From: Limnephilus marmoratus
Lineage: Eukaryota; Arthropoda; Insecta; Trichoptera; Limnephilidae
Assembly (NCBI GenBank): GCA_917880885.1
Contig: OU862910.1
Span: forward strand, 24,626,710 to 24,690,709
Length of the DNA stretch: 64,000 nt
Reading direction: 5' to 3'
Both the position numbers and the translations under genes were made by a program. Positions 11,296-23,063 of this stretch are shown here, piece after piece. Under the pieces are notes generated by a model. It was given only the letters and a program-made list of their open reading frames with translations. It made no database searches and was not told the origin of the DNA. Each line of letters opens with the position of its first letter. Positions within the stretch are counted from its first letter, which is position 1.

Positions 11296-11632
11296 TATTC
11301 ATCGTGGTGAGGTTTGTCCTGGTCCTGGTGGCGGATGCCTTTGTCCGCCAGCTGCATGGAAGGCCGGATCGAGAGAAATGGTTGAGGGAGTTCCTTTAAC
11401 TTCTCTAGCCGTACTCTCTCAGAACATCGCCTTGCACCTCAGTGAGAGGGATGGATTCATACGTCCGTGACCCTCAGTTTCATACCTACCCTTAATACCC
11501 TTTTCCTTTCCAGAACTTCCTCTCCTTCCTTTCCTAAAAGACCCTCCACACAGCATCCCCAAAGATGACATTAGCCTTGAGGGGAATTATTATACTCGAC
11601 ACCCCCTTTGTGAAACTAATGAAAAAAAATTG
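11296..11632 (+). repeat. SINE-like repeat, family B
   Basis: 5'-truncated copy starting in the GTGAGGTTTGTCC block. It contains the GGATGGATTCATACGTCCG block and the tail CCACACAGCATCCCCAAAGA (about 11546-11565), then GGGGAATTATT and an A-rich end. The last 100 bases match the 3' tail of the LINE at 15665-16405. Confidence 0.75.
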
Positions 11633-11639
11633 TATGATT

Positions 11640-12130
11640 TCTTCTATACCTCCCCTTTTTTATTTGAATGTTTCAAGAGATTATATTTTCCATAAAAACC
11701 GATTTACTTAAAAAATCTATTGCGTGAGGCTCAAAAAAAATTCTGTCACAATAATAAAAAACTAAAATACTGGCAGAACTTAAAAATAACGTTATTACAT
11801 TTTAATTAATATAAATTTATGAAAAAATCATAATAATATGTAATACCGTTATCTGTTGATTTGCTTGCTTGAGCCCTTTGTTAGTTAGAAATAACAAAAT
11901 GACTAAATTGACTAAAAATTTCGAATGCAGTAAAAACAGGCAAAGTAATCTGTCTGGTAAAACCGTATATAACCTAATTATTAGAAAGAAAAAGTTATAA
12001 AATATTACAGGAAATCAAATAAAAATAAAATATTACAGAAAAAAATGTCAAAAAAAAAAATTAAGTGTGAAGGTCTTAAAAAATAATGATAGGTTGATCC
12101 AAGTGCAATTAATTAGAATCAGACTAGGAT
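11640..12130. other. No recognised feature
   Basis: Very AT-rich, with A-runs at 11730, 12040 and 12050. Confidence 0.4.
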
Positions 12131-12133
12131 GCA

Positions 12134-12546
12134 GTTTTTTTTATATGAATACCGCACAAGAGTCCCAACTGCTTCCATCTGAAGCCAGTGAGACTATGGC
12201 ATCCCCAATTGGGGTATGTTGTGAGGCTGAAGGTAGTGGGGAGGGGAAGGAGATAGGGAAGAGGAAGGTGTGGAAGTACCTGGCTAATCAGATCTGGTCA
12301 CCAAACACGACTAATGCCGTTTCAAGCAACTTTTCAATTCTGAATGGTGGTTTTACACCAGGGCGATACTGAGAATATCTTCCACTCTGGAACGTGTCGC
12401 AAATATATTATATATTATTTTAAATGAATAAATTGTGAAACAACACAAATTAATCAAATAAAATTTATTTGCCACGCCGGGATTCGATCCCGCGACCTCC
12501 GGTGCCCGAATCAAGAGCCTTACCGCTGCACTACGCCGCGCCGGCC
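12134..12546 (-). repeat. tRNA-derived SINE, family C, copy 1
   Basis: On the minus strand it starts with a tRNA-like head: GCGTAGTGCAGCGGTAAGG (A-box region, near 12520-12538) and GGGATCGAATCCC (B box, near 12478-12490). A body of about 340 bp follows, ending in GCAGTTGGGACTCTTGTGCG, GTATTCATATAAA and an A-rich tail. The copy at 60207-60616 matches along its whole length. The same 3' tail was amplified inside the hAT element at 50676-52094. Some plus-strand frames cross it but are not conserved. Confidence 0.85.
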
Positions 12547-12549
12547 GTC

Positions 12550-13945
12550 GTTGGTTTGACAGATCGAAATAACGAGAGGATGAATGTTTTACGTAAAGAA
12601 TTATTCTGTAAAATTAAAACTCTTAGAAAATCATACTGTTATCTATTCATAAATACAATTTACATTATAAATAAATATAGTGTGTTTGGAATTTTTTTTT
12701 TCGCTAGACAATAACATTGTTATTTTGTTTTGGTAATAATAATAAAATACTACGAGTGTCTGTACCCAATTGCGTTTTCTCCTTAAAAAAATAGAATATA
12801 ATTTTATCTTCTTTCTAAAATACTTCGTAATTTTTTACAAAGAACTAACTGAAGTTCCCGGCGTGGCCCGGACTTTATTCTGCTGCAGAAGGTGGAAAAA
12901 AGGGATCGGATGATTTTACGAAATCTCATGTAGACAGACCTTCCTCTTATTTTGAAGGTCAAATGTGCAAAATTTCATAAATCTCGAAATAAAAACAATA
13001 GATTCGTATCCACAAACATACCCACAAACACTTTATTGATTGAGCGTGGCGAGGTCCTGTTTTAATTTGACCATTTGGCATTTCATCTGTCTATAAATTT
13101 GTTTGTTACGTTGCGATTCCGCTTTCAAGACGGTGGCCGTTTGAATGGCTTAGTAAAGATTATTTTTTCAAATCGTGAAAGCGAAATCGTCGTGTTTATT
13201 AATTAATTAGGTTATTTGTGTACATAGCAACTAAACTTGACATTTTTATAGCAGTTAAAATTTAAAATATAATATTATTAATAACTACACTTTTACGTGG
13301 AATAAAATGTTTAAAGTGACATTAAAAATTAACATTGTGGTATGAAAATATGTTAAGATCAATATTACTTCCCTCCATTAAAATAAATGTAATGGTATTT
13401 TTGCGTTGCCGAATTTGGAATTCATTATAGCGAACACATATTTCATAATTTATGGAAAGATAATTCGTTTGGTTTGTCTGCGAAATGTAATTATTACAAT
13501 AACCGCACAATAGTGAATTTTAACGGGGTGTTTTTAAAGGTTTACATAATGTTTATTAACATAGCCAAATTCCAACCAGTTTTAATTACCTATCAGGTTT
13601 TTGCGCAAACCAATCAGGGATCGAATACGTAAAATACTTTTAATTAGGAGTATTACCAAAATAATGTACATAAAAAATAAATCAACAAAAGTGAGAAAAT
13701 GGGTGTGTACAGGGAGATTTTTTTACATCCCCAGGCTCTGTTAACGAAATAATTTTAAATCTACCGTCAATTCCAGAACAGATACGAGTACATTTCTATA
13801 AAGCCCGACAAAGTTTGCAGACTGCCAACAAGAAGAAATTACTAACGAACGAACTTTTATTTATTTATCAATTTATTTTTTTGTTCAAAAAAACTACACT
13901 AGCAATGCCACCGACTGCAAAGCTGAGGTTGTCGATTTAATTTTA
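12550..13945. other. No gene; decayed repeat pieces
   Basis: 12850-12990 (AAGTTCCCGGCGTGGCCCGG, then TTTTGAAGGTCAAATGTGC) resembles pieces near 4147 and 4930 and is probably a decayed Helitron-type relic. The remainder is AT-rich without landmarks. Confidence 0.4.
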
Positions 13946-13949
13946 TTAT

Positions 13950-14105
13950 TTAGACACCTCACAAGAGCGCTCCTGTCTATGCAATATAATGAAAGGGGAG
14001 CTAATGGCCACCCGGTTGGGTAACGTAGTGCGGCGGGTTGAGGTTGAAGGGCTGTAGGAAGTGATTTATTAATGCGAGCATCGAAGAGGCCCGGATCTTA
14101 AAAAA
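13950..14105. repeat. Possible distant SINE C relative
   Basis: ACAAGAG...ATGGCC and CCCGGTTGGGTAACGTAGTG, followed by a GGTTGAAGG block, recall the SINE C body (CACAAGAG...ATGGCATCCCC, TTGGGGTATGTTGTG, GGCTGAAGG) in order and spacing, but similarity is low. Confidence 0.3.
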
Positions 14106-14171
14106 AGGAAAAACAGATGTCGGTAGTCCGTTTCACAGCAGACTGACAATTCAGCAAAAATGGTGGTGCTC

Positions 14172-14357
14172 GACTGGTCAGTGGTTGAGTGGGCATAGCG
14201 CTTGGATCCCATCCGGGCGTTGCGTGTTCAATCCCTCGGCTGGCTAAGTCCTCCATCTTAACACATTTTCGGCTTTCTGTGGTGGTAGTAGGAGATTTTG
14301 AAAAATTGTTGAGTTATTCGTAACCCGGGAATGTTTGTCTTTCTTTTAAAAAAAATG
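14172..14357 (+). repeat. tRNA-derived SINE, family A, copy 3
   Basis: The head GACTGGTCAGTGGTTGAGTG is identical to copy 2 over 20 bases. The B box is mutated (GTTCAATCCCTC). The body and A-rich tail (about 14345-14354) are retained, with a short deletion after CTCCATC. Confidence 0.8.
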
Positions 14358-14388
14358 CAAAATGAACAGATGAAGAAATGACCCGTAC

Positions 14389-14860
14389 TTATAAGGTTAA
14401 CATCAACTGCGAACGGGTATTCCACTCAAATCCGTCGAGTTTCGTGTACCTGTGCAAAGAGAACCAATGAAATATCTGTAGAACGGGCTCAGTATGCCCA
14501 CACGGTGTAGGCATACTTGCGTTGCGTCCGTCGCGTCGGTGCGTTAGAGATGGCAATCGGTCTGCTGACAACAGATTGTTAGTCAGCCCGTTCGCCCTCC
14601 TTATCACAGAATCATGCAGGTTCATCAAACATTTTGAGGCTCCTGCCCAGAAGTGGCTTCCAAAAGCAATTGTTGGACGTTATTGAGCTTTTGCGCAGGG
14701 TTAGCAATTGGTCACTATTGAAGACCCTTCTACACCACACGAGACGCTCAGTTTCTTGGAAGCCAGATTACTTGGGCTTCTATGGAGCCCGATACTTGAG
14801 CCGGTCTGAGGTACGTACTCTAAGCATTTCAATGGAGTATTTATTGTAAGGGATTACAAG
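14389..14860 (-). pseudogene. LINE RT C-terminal fragment, heavily decayed
   Basis: Minus-strand frames keep landmarks of a LINE RT C-terminus: TSDRLKYRAP, SDQLLTLRKS, and a later RRANGLTNNLLSADRLPSLT piece (14389-14628). The order matches the copy at 15665-16405. Stops and frameshifts separate the pieces. It has no SINE B-type tail. Confidence 0.6.
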
Positions 14861-14869
14861 ATTAAAACA

Positions 14870-15655
14870 CCCGAAGATAAACATTGTTTTTATTATAAGA
14901 CGGAAAAAAAATCCAGCCTGACCGGGGAAAAACTAAATGTCTTACAAAATGAATGTGGATTTAACTAAAATGTCTAACAAAATGAAATGAGGCAAATACA
15001 TATTTTATTGATGTATCTCCTATTATTCCTAAGATTTGAGAAATATAAAGACTTCCGCCTGCAATTCGGCACTTGTCAACATTCTAACTGACATTTTTTT
15101 TTCAAAAATGACCTTTGGATGCAATATCATTTCTATTGCTCATTTCCATAAATTTTCAGAACCATCTGTGTTGTTATAATGTCCGTAGATAATTTTATTT
15201 CGAAGTTCCAATATAAAACGTTTAAAGATTCCATTTATTTTACAAGGCTCTAACGCCACTTTGAACCTTTTACAATTGTCATTTTGTTTATATCTGAAAG
15301 TCCAACGTTGTTACAATGCGCAAGCTTTGTTCGTCAATTTGGATGGACAGGGTTCCAACTTCACCACACCATGTTCTGAGGTGTCAATGTTTGCAAATAC
15401 GAGTTCTCTTGATCTATTTAACAAGTTATGATTTTGAAGTTGAGTCTTGTGTAAAGTATTTTAGTTTAACATATTTTAAATGAAAATATTTAAATCCGAC
15501 GTGATCCGTCGAATGGTGGTAGGGAAATGTAGTCAGAACCTTGTTCAATTAATTATTAGTCCCTATCAGGTTGCGTACGGTTCTATATGCACGTTTAAGT
15601 AAGTTTTCCAATTGTACGAAAACGTCCAATTTAAATATATATATTTTTTTAAATA
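14870..15655. other. No recognised feature
   Basis: AT-rich. No frame above 60 codons that makes sense. Confidence 0.4.
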
Positions 15656-15664
15656 TGTCAAACT

Positions 15665-16405
15665 GAAATACTTTTTTTTTTACATTAACTCCACACAGGA
15701 GGCCCAGAGGAAAATAACTTCCCTCAGGGCCAACGTCATCTTTGAAGATGCTGTGTGGAGGGTCTTTTGGAGGAAAGGAAGGAGTGAACATGGGTCTTGA
15801 AGAGACCTATGTTGTAGGAGGGATGAAACACAGAGGCCGGCAAATCGTTCCACAGCCGAGCCGTTGAACTCAAGAACGACTCATAGAAACGACCCGTTCT
15901 CATGTGACCAATGTCAACTGTGTACAAATGTTGGGCGCGTGTTTGGCGTATTTCCCGACTATGCACCGGTGCCGAGGGGATCAATGACGCAAGTTCCTCG
16001 GAGCATCTTCCATTGTAATACCGGTAGAACAAGGACAGCATTCCCACCTGACGCCTGTGTTCTAAAGATTGCAGTCCGTCTGTTAGGATGGGAGAATCTA
16101 TCAAACGGGCTGCCCGTTTCTGCACAGAGTCAAGGGTTTTTTTAGGTATTTTGGAGCTCCAGACCAGAGGTGGCTGCCAAATTCAACCGTGGGGCGCACT
16201 TGCGATTTGTGCAGGGTTAGCAGTTATGTACTATTAAAGTATCTGCGGGCCCTGTACAGTACGCCCAGTTTCTGAGAGGCTAACTTAACTCTGGTTTCGA
16301 TGGAGCCCCCGTACCTGAGCTGGTCACTTAGAGTTACACCAAGCATATCGATGGAGGTCCTATTCGGAAGGTTGCTTCCGTTGAAGGAGACTAGATTTTC
16401 ATTTC
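15665..16405 (-). mobile_element. 5'-truncated LINE with SINE B-type 3' tail
   Basis: Minus strand. The RT C-terminal region reads NGSNLPNRTSIDMLGVTLSD, LYRARRYFNS, then HLWSGAPKYL, and continues as RAARLIDSPILTDGLQSLEH and LWNDLPASVF...FKTHVHSFLSSKRPS. Damage: a stop after RYFNST (about 16229) and a frameshift in an A-run near 16138 (AAAAAA after KYL). The catalytic core is missing. The 3' UTR is about 100 bp (CCACACAGCATCTTCAAAGA, then CCCTGAGGGAAGTTATTTTC) and ends in a poly-A seen as T at 15671-15680. This tail is the one found on SINE family B. Confidence 0.8.
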
Positions 16406-16409
16406 ATTT

Positions 16410-18775
16410 CACTTTGCACGAGATTGAACCATAAAATCAGAAATTGGTGAATAGTTTATGAAAAATCGTTTTTGCAAACTTTGACAAGTATATCTCGGAA
16501 TAAGATAAAGTAAAGTTAGAACCCTGTCTAACCAAAGTGAAGATTTTTTAGAGATGGTGAAATCATACTCGTAAATGAAAAACCGTGAAATTGTACATCA
16601 ATGTATTACCTATGTAGAAAGATCAATAAATGTGATCAATAGCACAGTTAAGGCAGGTCCAGAGCTCAAACATTTGTCGCGATGTGCCGTGAAAGTCCAT
16701 CAAACATCACATCAACGTTTTTTGTTTTCCGTCTCCTCCGTTTGTTAAAACACTAAACACGGTTGAAAGATTAGTGCGAAGTTCGCGCGATCACACACAA
16801 TTTGGCTTGTGGTCTGCGATAAGGACGTGTTGACGCTGAAGCACTGAGCACTTGACGTTTGACGTTTTTGCCGTTTATATCAATGTTAAAATGCGTTCTG
16901 ATGAAAAAGAGAAGCATCAGGGAGAAAACACAGATATTTTAGTGGATACTTATTTATCAGGAAAGATTTCCGACGAATATCGATTATTGCACGACCTAAA
17001 GTTACTATTAAGAATTTAGAGTGCGTAAATAATTACGTCAAAAACATAATAATTATAAATATTTGATATTATATCATAATTTTATTATCAAATATTTTTA
17101 TTATTATGTTATATTTTGGTATAATAATATTTTAAACTCGTGATTATGCCCGCTCTTTGCACATAGCCACAAAAGATCGTTCCGTTAATTCTCCATACAC
17201 GACCGCATTGCGCGGCATCTGTCAAAAATTGAACTATCCCCCCCCCCCCCCCCCCGCCGGCCCCCGCCTGCCTTCCCGCTTCACCCGGGATGGAATGTTT
17301 AGGTAATGTTTTCCGTCGAACATGGGAAGCTCGAAACACAACAAATGTTGACAATATTTATGATGTTAATGACAAACATTGAATGTTGTTATGGGACTGT
17401 CAAGGCAAATGACGAAGCTATGGACTCGACTTTAGTAAAACGTTTGAATATCATTTGGATGGGCCAAGGTCTCATATCTACTCAAAAGGGTTAAACGACT
17501 TATGTCCTTTTCAACTCAAGGTATACGCAGCGAAAAGACCGTACCAACTACAGTACTTTAATAAATAATACCAGTTTTAGACAAAACTGACAACTTCAAT
17601 TTCAAATGAGCAGAAAAGCACAAAATATGTTTTATTTCATGATTTCATTTTACTCTTAAGATGAAGCCATAATAAATAATGCAAAATCATACAAAATCAT
17701 ATGTTTTGTTTTGAAAATTTGATCGCTTAGAAGTATTGTAGATGCTTCAATTAAATACTGCGTGTAGAACATACCTTGGCCCTTAAAAATATCGGTCATT
17801 TTTTTTATAAGTCTTTTGATAAGCCTATAAAAAAATAAAGTATAAGGTCTAAAAAACACACTTTTAAGTCCAAACTCTCCTATTTATAAACCCCTTTTCA
17901 GTTATGGTTTTATTGTATAATGTGGCAAATTCAGTTTATTTTATAATGATCGCAAAAAAAGTTCATATTTACACCCAATCTTCCCAAAATAAAATAAAAT
18001 ATGCATTTTCGCTTTGTTATTTTACAATACGGCCGCTAGTCTGCGAATTCGGTTTTTCAAAGTGAACCCTATGGCGTCAACCGAAGAACTACTGTCCACG
18101 CCACAGTCGCCAAACCTCAGTCACGCCCCGAACTGAGCGGGAGATGGACGCGTCACTCCGCGTCGCTTGATTTCGTGAAATCAATTTTAAATTTCCGTTT
18201 TATTACAATAAACAATGCGTAAAACAGGAATTAATATTTTTTACAGGCCTTTACGAAATCAACCTGTAAAACAAAACTCTCAAATGCCTTTTCCAACCTT
18301 TCCAAAAGCTTTTTCTCAAGTATTTTTAAACTCCTCCCATAAAGGGCGTGAATTCCGATTTCGATTTTTTCCTGAACTAGTGGATCGCCTTAAACACTGA
18401 CAACCAAAAAAATATGTACTTCTTGTAAAATTGATAAGATACGAAGAATTAAATGAAAGAACCATTAATATAAGTCCACCTAATTTGTTAGAAAGTAAGT
18501 TCACGACAAGTTCCGACCAAACTACTGAAATATTAATGTAAGACATTTCCATTCACGGATTATTTCATCAATCATTCTTTCCGATGGCGTAATTTATTAA
18601 GGCACGGCGACTTATTACAGGGGGAGCTGCGGCATGTACGAGTAGGTGGGGAAGGAAGGTTAATGACTTAACATCTGTTAAAAGGTAGTCTTAATGAAGG
18701 ATGCAGCACACGCTTTATTGCTTCAACTACTGTGGTTGATCAACTAGTCGATCGTCCAGTTGATTAGTCAGATAT
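16410..18775. other. No gene recognised; poly-C tract
   Basis: Mostly AT-rich unique sequence. An 18-base C run stands at 17238-17255 and distorts overlapping frames. A CpG-richer patch at 18020-18180 is not linked to a frame. Frames of 60-80 codons at 17306, 17656, 18215 and 18316 show no recognisable motifs. Confidence 0.4.
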
Positions 18776-18779
18776 CTCC

Positions 18780-19012
18780 AAATACAAAGCTTTGGGGTAA
18801 TGAATACGCGGACAGCTGTTTCGCCTTCTGAAATTGTCAAACTTCATCATCAAACGGTTTATTAATGCCTTCAGAAAGCGAAACACGCGTAAAAATAATT
18901 ACATAGCAGATTTTGTTTATGAATATTTTTATAAATTGCAAATAATAATAAATTGTAAAGATGATGCCTTCGGAAGGCGACACAGCTGTCACGCTTAAAA
19001 ATATATATTTAT
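18780..19012. repeat. Repeat with TTCGCCTTCTGAA motifs
   Basis: ACAGCTGTTTCGCCTTCTGA (18814) recurs in inverted and modified form at 18868 and 18966, and the same motif builds the foldback at 30133-30243. 18893-18955 (TAATTACATAGCAGA and following) has a direct copy at 20322-20380. Confidence 0.5.
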
Positions 19013-19015
19013 ATA

Positions 19016-19372
19016 AAGGCTGTTAAGGGACGTACTTGACTTACTTTAACCAGTGATTCCTGACATTATTTGGATTCAAAATGTAAATGAAATTTTGGTC
19101 TCCGGTGACATTTTTGATGTTTTTTTTTTTTCTACAAAAACATAAAAAAATGGTAGTTGTTGAACAGTTGGAGGTGGGGTAAGGGGTTCGTCGGACACTC
19201 GGCTGAGTGACCAGTGACGACATGCGGAAGATTTTTTTTTTGTTTGATTTTGAAGAAAAAATTTTTGAACAAAAAAAGTCACCGGAGACCAAAATTTCAT
19301 TTACATTTTTTACTCCAAATAATGTCAGGAATCACTGGTTAAAGTAAGTCAAGTACATTCCTTAACACCCTG
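19016..19372. mobile_element. 357-bp palindromic MITE with TA duplication
   Basis: Terminal inverted arms of about 95 bp, nearly identical over the inner 75 (TTGACTTACTTTAACCAGTG near 19037 and its complement near 19340). The arms enclose a short unique middle. TA flanks both ends (19014-19015 and 19373-19374). TA duplication and long arms suggest mobilisation by a Tc1/mariner-type transposase. No ORF. Confidence 0.8.
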
Positions 19373-19574
19373 TATATATATATACATATATTTTAAGAGC
19401 GGAAACAGTTTACATATATGTATATAGGTCCCGTGAGCACTTAGGCCATAGGCCCATTGTGCTATCTCCTATTTTACCTCATTCCTTTGACAGTAACCCA
19501 GTCCCTTTTATAAAGTTCACCAGGATTATCACCAGCTATATCTTCTGGTTCGACAATGTGTCTTCCCAGGTCTC

Positions 19575-20095
19575 ATTTCTCCTCTTCACTCCTTCTTGGT
19601 TCCCTGAAGGCCCCACGAAGGAAGAGAGCTTCATCTCTTCTCTCCATTCCTTAGTTCCCCGAAGGCTCCACGATGGAGAGTTCACCTCCCCTTGGTTGCC
19701 TGAAGGCCCCACAAGAGAAAGGAGTCTACTCCACTTTGGTTCCCCGAGGACCCAAGGAGGAAAAAGGACTTCATCTCTCCTTTTCACTCCTCCGTGGTTC
19801 CCTGAACCATGTAGGAGTAAAAAGAAGAAATGAGAAGAGGAGAAATGAAGGACCCACATGGGAAGAGGACATCATCTCTCCACTTCACTCCTCCTTGGTT
19901 CCCCAAAGGCCCCACGCTGGAAGAGTGCCCTTCCCCTTGGTTCCCTGAAGGCCCCACAAAGGAAGAGTTTTCCAGAGAGAGTTCCACAGCTTTTCTTCTT
20001 GGTTCCTCCCACAGGCCCCCGGAAGGAAGTCCATAGAGGTGGCTTCAGCACTCCTAGGTTCCCAAAAGGCCCCTAGTTTTCGAATGGTCCAATTT
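19575..20095 (+). repeat. GC-rich degenerate minisatellite
   Basis: Repeats a core CTTGGTTCCCTGAAGGCCCC followed by ACxAxGGAAGAG and a TC-rich spacer, eight or more times with period of about 40-60 bases. All six frames stay partly open because of the repeat, which produces several frames of 60-125 codons that I do not regard as genes. Confidence 0.75.
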
Positions 20096-20599
20096 TTGGT
20101 CCCACGAGTGACCAGGGAAATAGAGGGTCCACTCCAGCAGTACTGCGAGTGCTGGAGTAAGGTCTAAATAATCTTGTTTCTCGGAGGCGCCGTTCGTGAC
20201 ACTGTTCCCCAGGACATTCAGCCTGAGCACGGTAGCTCACACCTTGGTTTGGGATGGCTATTGCAGGTTTGTATTTCGACTCCCTTAGAGATAGGTTCAC
20301 CAAACTCACAACGCTAAAAAAAAATAATTACATAGCAGAACTTATTTATGAATGTTTTTATAAATTGAATAATAGTATTATTGAATATACTCGTACGTAT
20401 AAAATAAATATATAAATGTTTCTTCCGGTATGTGGGGAGAATAGTGCAATCCCATACATTCAATAAGGGTTATAATACATAATATACAAAATATTTGAAG
20501 AGAAAAAAATAAATAAGAGAAGCAGGTAAATATGATTATAAATGCATGAAACAAAGGTGATAAGATATATTAAAAGATATAAGAAAATAAGAAGATAGT

Positions 20600-21125
20600 A
20601 ATAATTATTGGCTTTTAGAATTCTCTGACCACATTGGGAGCCAGTATTTTTCTCCAGTGTGCATCAATGCTGGATGATGGACTGAGGCGGGCTTCCATGA
20701 CTAGGTTATTACCAGAGCTGCATATCCTTTCCCTCATTCCTGCCACCCTGGATCTAATAAGGGCTGCATAGCCGGGAACTCGCCCCTCCGTGAACATCTG
20801 GGAAGCGCTGCATTATCTGGGGAGACCAAACATTATGCGGAAGGCGTTGTTGTGCTGAACCCGGAGTCTTTTTGTACTTTGCCCAGAGTTCGCACGTATA
20901 CAGCGTTGCGCAGAAGGAAATGAAGAGCGTTCGTTTTACAGCGGTACTGCAAAGGCGGAATCTTCTGCTGATCATGTTTGCTTTTACGCTGAGAGCTCTT
21001 CTTTGCCTATCGATGTCATCATCGTCCATCAGATTACTGGTGATTATGTGTCCAAGGTATTTAGTTCCTTCAGTTAACTGCAGATTCACACCGTTCAGTG
21101 TAGCTGGAGGAATATTTTTTTTATA
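20600..21125 (-). pseudogene. LINE RT C-terminal fragment
   Basis: Minus-strand frame 20754-21089 has the post-catalytic RT motif TKYLGHIITSNLMDDDDIDR followed by RQRRALSVKANMISRRFRLC and TLYTCELWAKY. A frameshift near 20800 leads into a second frame (20615-20797; MFTEGRVPGYAALIRSRVAG). Together they match the RT C-terminus of a non-LTR element. No catalytic core is present. Confidence 0.75.
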
Positions 21126-21129
21126 AAAG

Positions 21130-22480
21130 TGTCATGTATTGACAATTACGATTCGTTTGCTTTGACCAAACATACTCAAATTTAAAAAAATATATATGAA
21201 CGGAAAAAAGGCAAATATCCATGATTTCAAGAGTTGTATGAGTTGTTTTAGCAAAAAGACACTTATTTCATGAACATGGATATATTATCAACAGTAAAAA
21301 TTACGAAAAACGATAAACCCAAAACATTCTTTCTGCTATATTATCGTATTTCCTAAAAGCAATCTGTAGTATCCACGGACATATGAATATATCTGGACCT
21401 GCCCTAAGTGATAAAAACGTATTATTTCCCCCTCGCCATGGAACCGGCTGGAGCTCCTCCTTGGCGCCAGTTCGCCCCATGTGGAGGGGATAGAGAATCG
21501 CTTGAATCTAAAATGTGTGACGTCATCATTCTTGCCGTGGGCAGCGCGAAGCTAACATCTATACATTTAACGAAAAAATAACACGCCAAAACAGTAGCTT
21601 GTGCTATACAACATACCTACATATCAGTGTGCACATAAATGTGGGCGGTTCCTTAGTGTGCTCGTCGCTGGTTACAGGGGTAAGTAAATTATGAAACATT
21701 TGTAAAAGTGTCTTAACTAAACACGGCAAAAAAATATTGCTATGTGAAAACGGGCGAATCTTTTTGGGGTGTACATTTGGCCTACGCAAATATTTTATTA
21801 TCGTGGCAAGCAATTCGCGCTCCCATGTAAAAAGGTCTATTCATTCAAAGCAGATTTTGCTTTTAAGAACTAAATGATGATATTATAATGCGAGATGCCT
21901 ATATACTGTCAGATTAATTTTTCAACCAATGACATTCATCTTCCCCTCTTCGTACCGCCATAGTTGATTTTTCCCCTCACCTGTTATTTCTGGTCTATTG
22001 AATTTGGATGTCTATGGTAGTATCTTATTAGAGCCATGGTTTTAAAATGTTAAAATATCATTAGCGAAAAAAGCATCCTGAACCGTAACCCGTGTATTTA
22101 ATAATCTAGGAGGGTGGCTCGTCGAACTTTCTTAGATTATGACAAAACTTTTTGCCCTATTTTTTATGGTTACTTTCCTCCGAGGGGCGTGTTCCCGATT
22201 CAGGTCACGCCCCCGCATAATGACGTCACGTTTGATGTGTTTTCATTATTGTTGTACGTACTTCCTCGCACTTCCTCACTTCTTCGCTTCCTGTTTCCTC
22301 CTTCCCGCGTTCTACTCCCCGCGGCGGCATGTGTTACCACTTCTTGCTCCTTTCAATCGAACGAAGAGCCATTGTTGTGCTCCTGCCATCCTAACTTACA
22401 CTTTTCCATTTCCCCTTTTACTTTTCAGGTTTTAATAACAATCGCAGAGCAGTGTGATTTCTCTCAGAGAAGCCTACAGG
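21130..22480. other. No recognised gene
   Basis: A 131-codon plus-strand frame (22114-22509) lies in pyrimidine-rich sequence and overlaps the minisatellite-like hairpin at its end. It has no motif I recognise and shares its length with another frame on the same strand. Confidence 0.35.
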
Positions 22481-22491
22481 TTGAAGATGAA

Positions 22492-22532
22492 GTACGTTAC
22501 ATTCACTAAGTGCAGTAGTGAATGTAACGTAC
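22492..22532. repeat. Perfect 17-bp inverted repeat of the 19-bp minisatellite unit
   Basis: GTACGTTACATTCACTA (22492-22508) and its exact complement (22516-22532), 7-base loop. The right arm TAGTGAATGTAACGTAC is the unit of the array at 25077-25385. Confidence 0.85.
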
Positions 22533-23063
22533 GGCAGAGAAGGTAACAATGTAACAGTTTGGATTTATTAGTTTTGGATGAAGTAAGCACCCATTAACAA
22601 TCACCCAATAACTAGGTTGCTACGTATCAATTCAAATTGAATTTTGAATTCCTAATTGAAATTTTTCAACGAGGAAGTCGAATCCAGCATTTTTCGTTTG
22701 TTGCCCAAAAGATAGGAGGAACAACTGAATTTGAATTCAGTTCCAAGCTAGCGGCCGGAGAATCCAGGAGTCTGTCTCAACGTGGGAAAGCACATACTTC
22801 GGTGAAATCGTAATTACTGTGAGCTTATAACTTCTGTTAGTTTAAATTTAATTGATTTACCATTTAATATTTTGTTCTACTTGAACTGGCGCCCTTATAA
22901 TAATTTTAACATCTTGAGATCTTTTTTATAAATCACGACAAGCTATCAATTCATTTATTAGATTTTAAATATTTAGTTTCTTCTTCTAAGGACTAAACAC
23001 GACCCTGAAGAATTATAATATTATTTTATTAGAGTCCCATGTTCTATTTTATTTATTTAATAA

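Noticed and set aside
19459..20076. Several frames of 60-125 codons
   Set aside because: They are by-products of the GC-rich minisatellite and overlap on both strands.
22114..22509. 131-codon plus-strand frame
   Set aside because: No motif, pyrimidine-biased composition, overlaps another open frame, and runs into the minisatellite hairpin.
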